Shown here: piece by piece, positions 31,398-32,052 of the stretch | How the letters are laid out: each line of letters opens with the position of its first letter | How positions within the stretch are numbered: the first letter of the stretch is position 1 | Source of the DNA: a virus | Reading direction: 5' to 3' (one strand) | DNA: 32,052 bases | Virus record (IMG/VR): IMGVR_UViG_3300021519_000039 | Span: 1 to 32,052 of that record | Made by a program: the position numbers and the translations under genes | Notes under the pieces: generated by a model | Told to the model about the DNA's origin: nothing | What the model saw: the letters and a program-made list of their open reading frames with translations, nothing else | Databases searched by the model: none

Positions 31398-32052
31398 TTA
31401 CATAACAGTAACATTTCTACTTGAAATATCACTGCCCCCCATATTTTTAGTATTCTTTTCAATCTTGTCGTCAAGATCTTTCATTTGTCTTAAAACTTCT
31501 AATACTTGCGTCATTACACTATTAAGCTGATCTGTACTTCCAGCACCTGCACTTGTATTTACACTAATATTGCGTAATATATCTCCAGCATTGGTTCTTG
31601 GATCGCCTGATCCAAACATTCCACCTCTGTTTTGATTAGCTAGTTCTTTGTTTAAGTTTTCTAAGGTTCTAGTTAATTCTTTCAATGCATTATTATATGT
31701 TAATAATTTTGATGCGTCAAGTCCATTTAATGCTGTTAGTGTAGATGTTAAATTTTGGGTATTAGCAATTGCCTGCAGACCCTGTGCGGTTGCTGTTAAG
31801 CCTTCAGATCCAATTCTTCCAAATCTTTCTAAATTAGTTACAAGACTAGTTGGAACTTCAGGAAATCTACCGCTGGAACTACCGCCTTGGAATGCTGTAA
31901 TAGCATTGCCAAACGCTGTCATAGCTCTAGCATTTGATTCAACTGCTGGACCATTAATTCTTGCATTACCAAACTCAGCAACTTTGTCCCATGGCATTAT
32001 CTGACTACCACTAAAGAAGCTGGCTATTGCTCCCATTAGGCCGCCGCTGCGC
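31398..32052 (-). CDS. C-terminal part of an unknown coiled-coil structural protein, 5' end outside window
   Basis: The frame stays open to the right edge. An internal ATG at 32036 has no Shine-Dalgarno sequence and the codons upstream (RSGGL) continue the reading, so the true start is probably outside the window. The visible 217 residues begin with a glycine/hydrophobic stretch GAIASFFSGSQI, then AMTAFGNAITAFQGG. They contain helices LKELTRTLENLNKELANQN (about 118-136 from the internal Met) and end with LNSVMTQVLEVLRQMKDLDD and NTKNMGG, a coiled-coil tail. Such tails occur in tape-measure and other internal virion proteins. Gene order puts it where T4 has the tail tube gene, but the sequence does not look like gp19. 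Confidence 0.55.
   Translation of the reverse strand, partial: RSGGLMGAIASFFSGSQIMPWDKVAEFGNARINGPAVESNARAMTAFGNAITAFQGGSSSGRFPEVPTSLVTNLERFGRIGSEGLTATAQGLQAIANTQNLTSTLTALNGLDASKLLTYNNALKELTRTLENLNKELANQNRGGMFGSGDPRTNAGDILRNISVNTSAGAGSTDQLNSVMTQVLEVLRQMKDLDDKIEKNTKNMGGSDISSRNVTVM

Noticed and set aside
31398-32052. Tail tube protein gp19 upstream of gp20
   Set aside because: The position fits, but the glycine-rich start and coiled-coil end do not resemble gp19.

Overview
The window looks like part of the virion-structure region of a marine T4-like myovirus (cyanophage/pelagiphage type). Every gene I can support lies on the minus strand, so transcription runs from right to left. Base composition is AT-rich throughout except in one glycine-rich gene. 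The phage assignment rests on the T4 head order, read from the right: portal (gp20), two small genes, an acidic prohead-core protein (gp67-like), prohead protease (gp21), scaffold (gp22) and major capsid protein (gp23). I see no CRISPR array, insertion sequence, rRNA or convincing tRNA. I cannot name the host. Together the halogenase, the 2-oxoglutarate oxygenases and the glycine-rich adhesin point to a marine T4-like phage infecting cyanobacteria or another marine bacterium.

Right part (about 24.7-32.05 kb): the 3' end of an unknown coiled-coil structural gene, then gp20, an 82-residue protein, a DUF115/MptE-like protein, the gp67-like protein, gp21, gp22 and gp23. This block closes with a strong hairpin terminator after gp23.

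Middle (about 3.55-24.7 kb): an array of beta-structured virion or fibre proteins built from shared modules. There are two paralogous giants of about 1590 residues, each with eight chitin-binding-like repeats and a beta-helix. A second paralogous set has a 1107-residue protein and a version of it split into two translationally coupled genes (374 + 456 residues). Three small paralogous beta-proteins of about 110 residues are scattered among them. A cysteine- and glycine-rich tip adhesin and a tail-fibre-assembly-like chaperone end the array. Paralogs differ by clean insertion of whole domains: an Asp-box beta-propeller, a LamG-like lectin fold, or helical repeats.

Left part (1-3.5 kb): a tightly overlapping cassette of a flavin-dependent tryptophan-halogenase-family enzyme, two 2OG-Fe(II) oxygenase-like proteins and a GT-B (family 9-like) glycosyltransferase cut by the window edge. 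The cassette has its own near-consensus sigma-70 promoter.

Regulation visible in the sequence: T4-type late-promoter -10 motifs (ATAAATA) precede six genes, three of them overlapping the upstream stop codon. Two loci, ahead of the halogenase and ahead of the 374-residue structural gene, have a promoter in the loop of an inverted repeat whose downstream arm carries all or part of the Shine-Dalgarno sequence. Read-through RNA should hide the ribosome site there, whereas RNA started locally should expose it. This resembles the known logic of T4 genes e, soc and 49. No gap of 300 bases without a gene was found.
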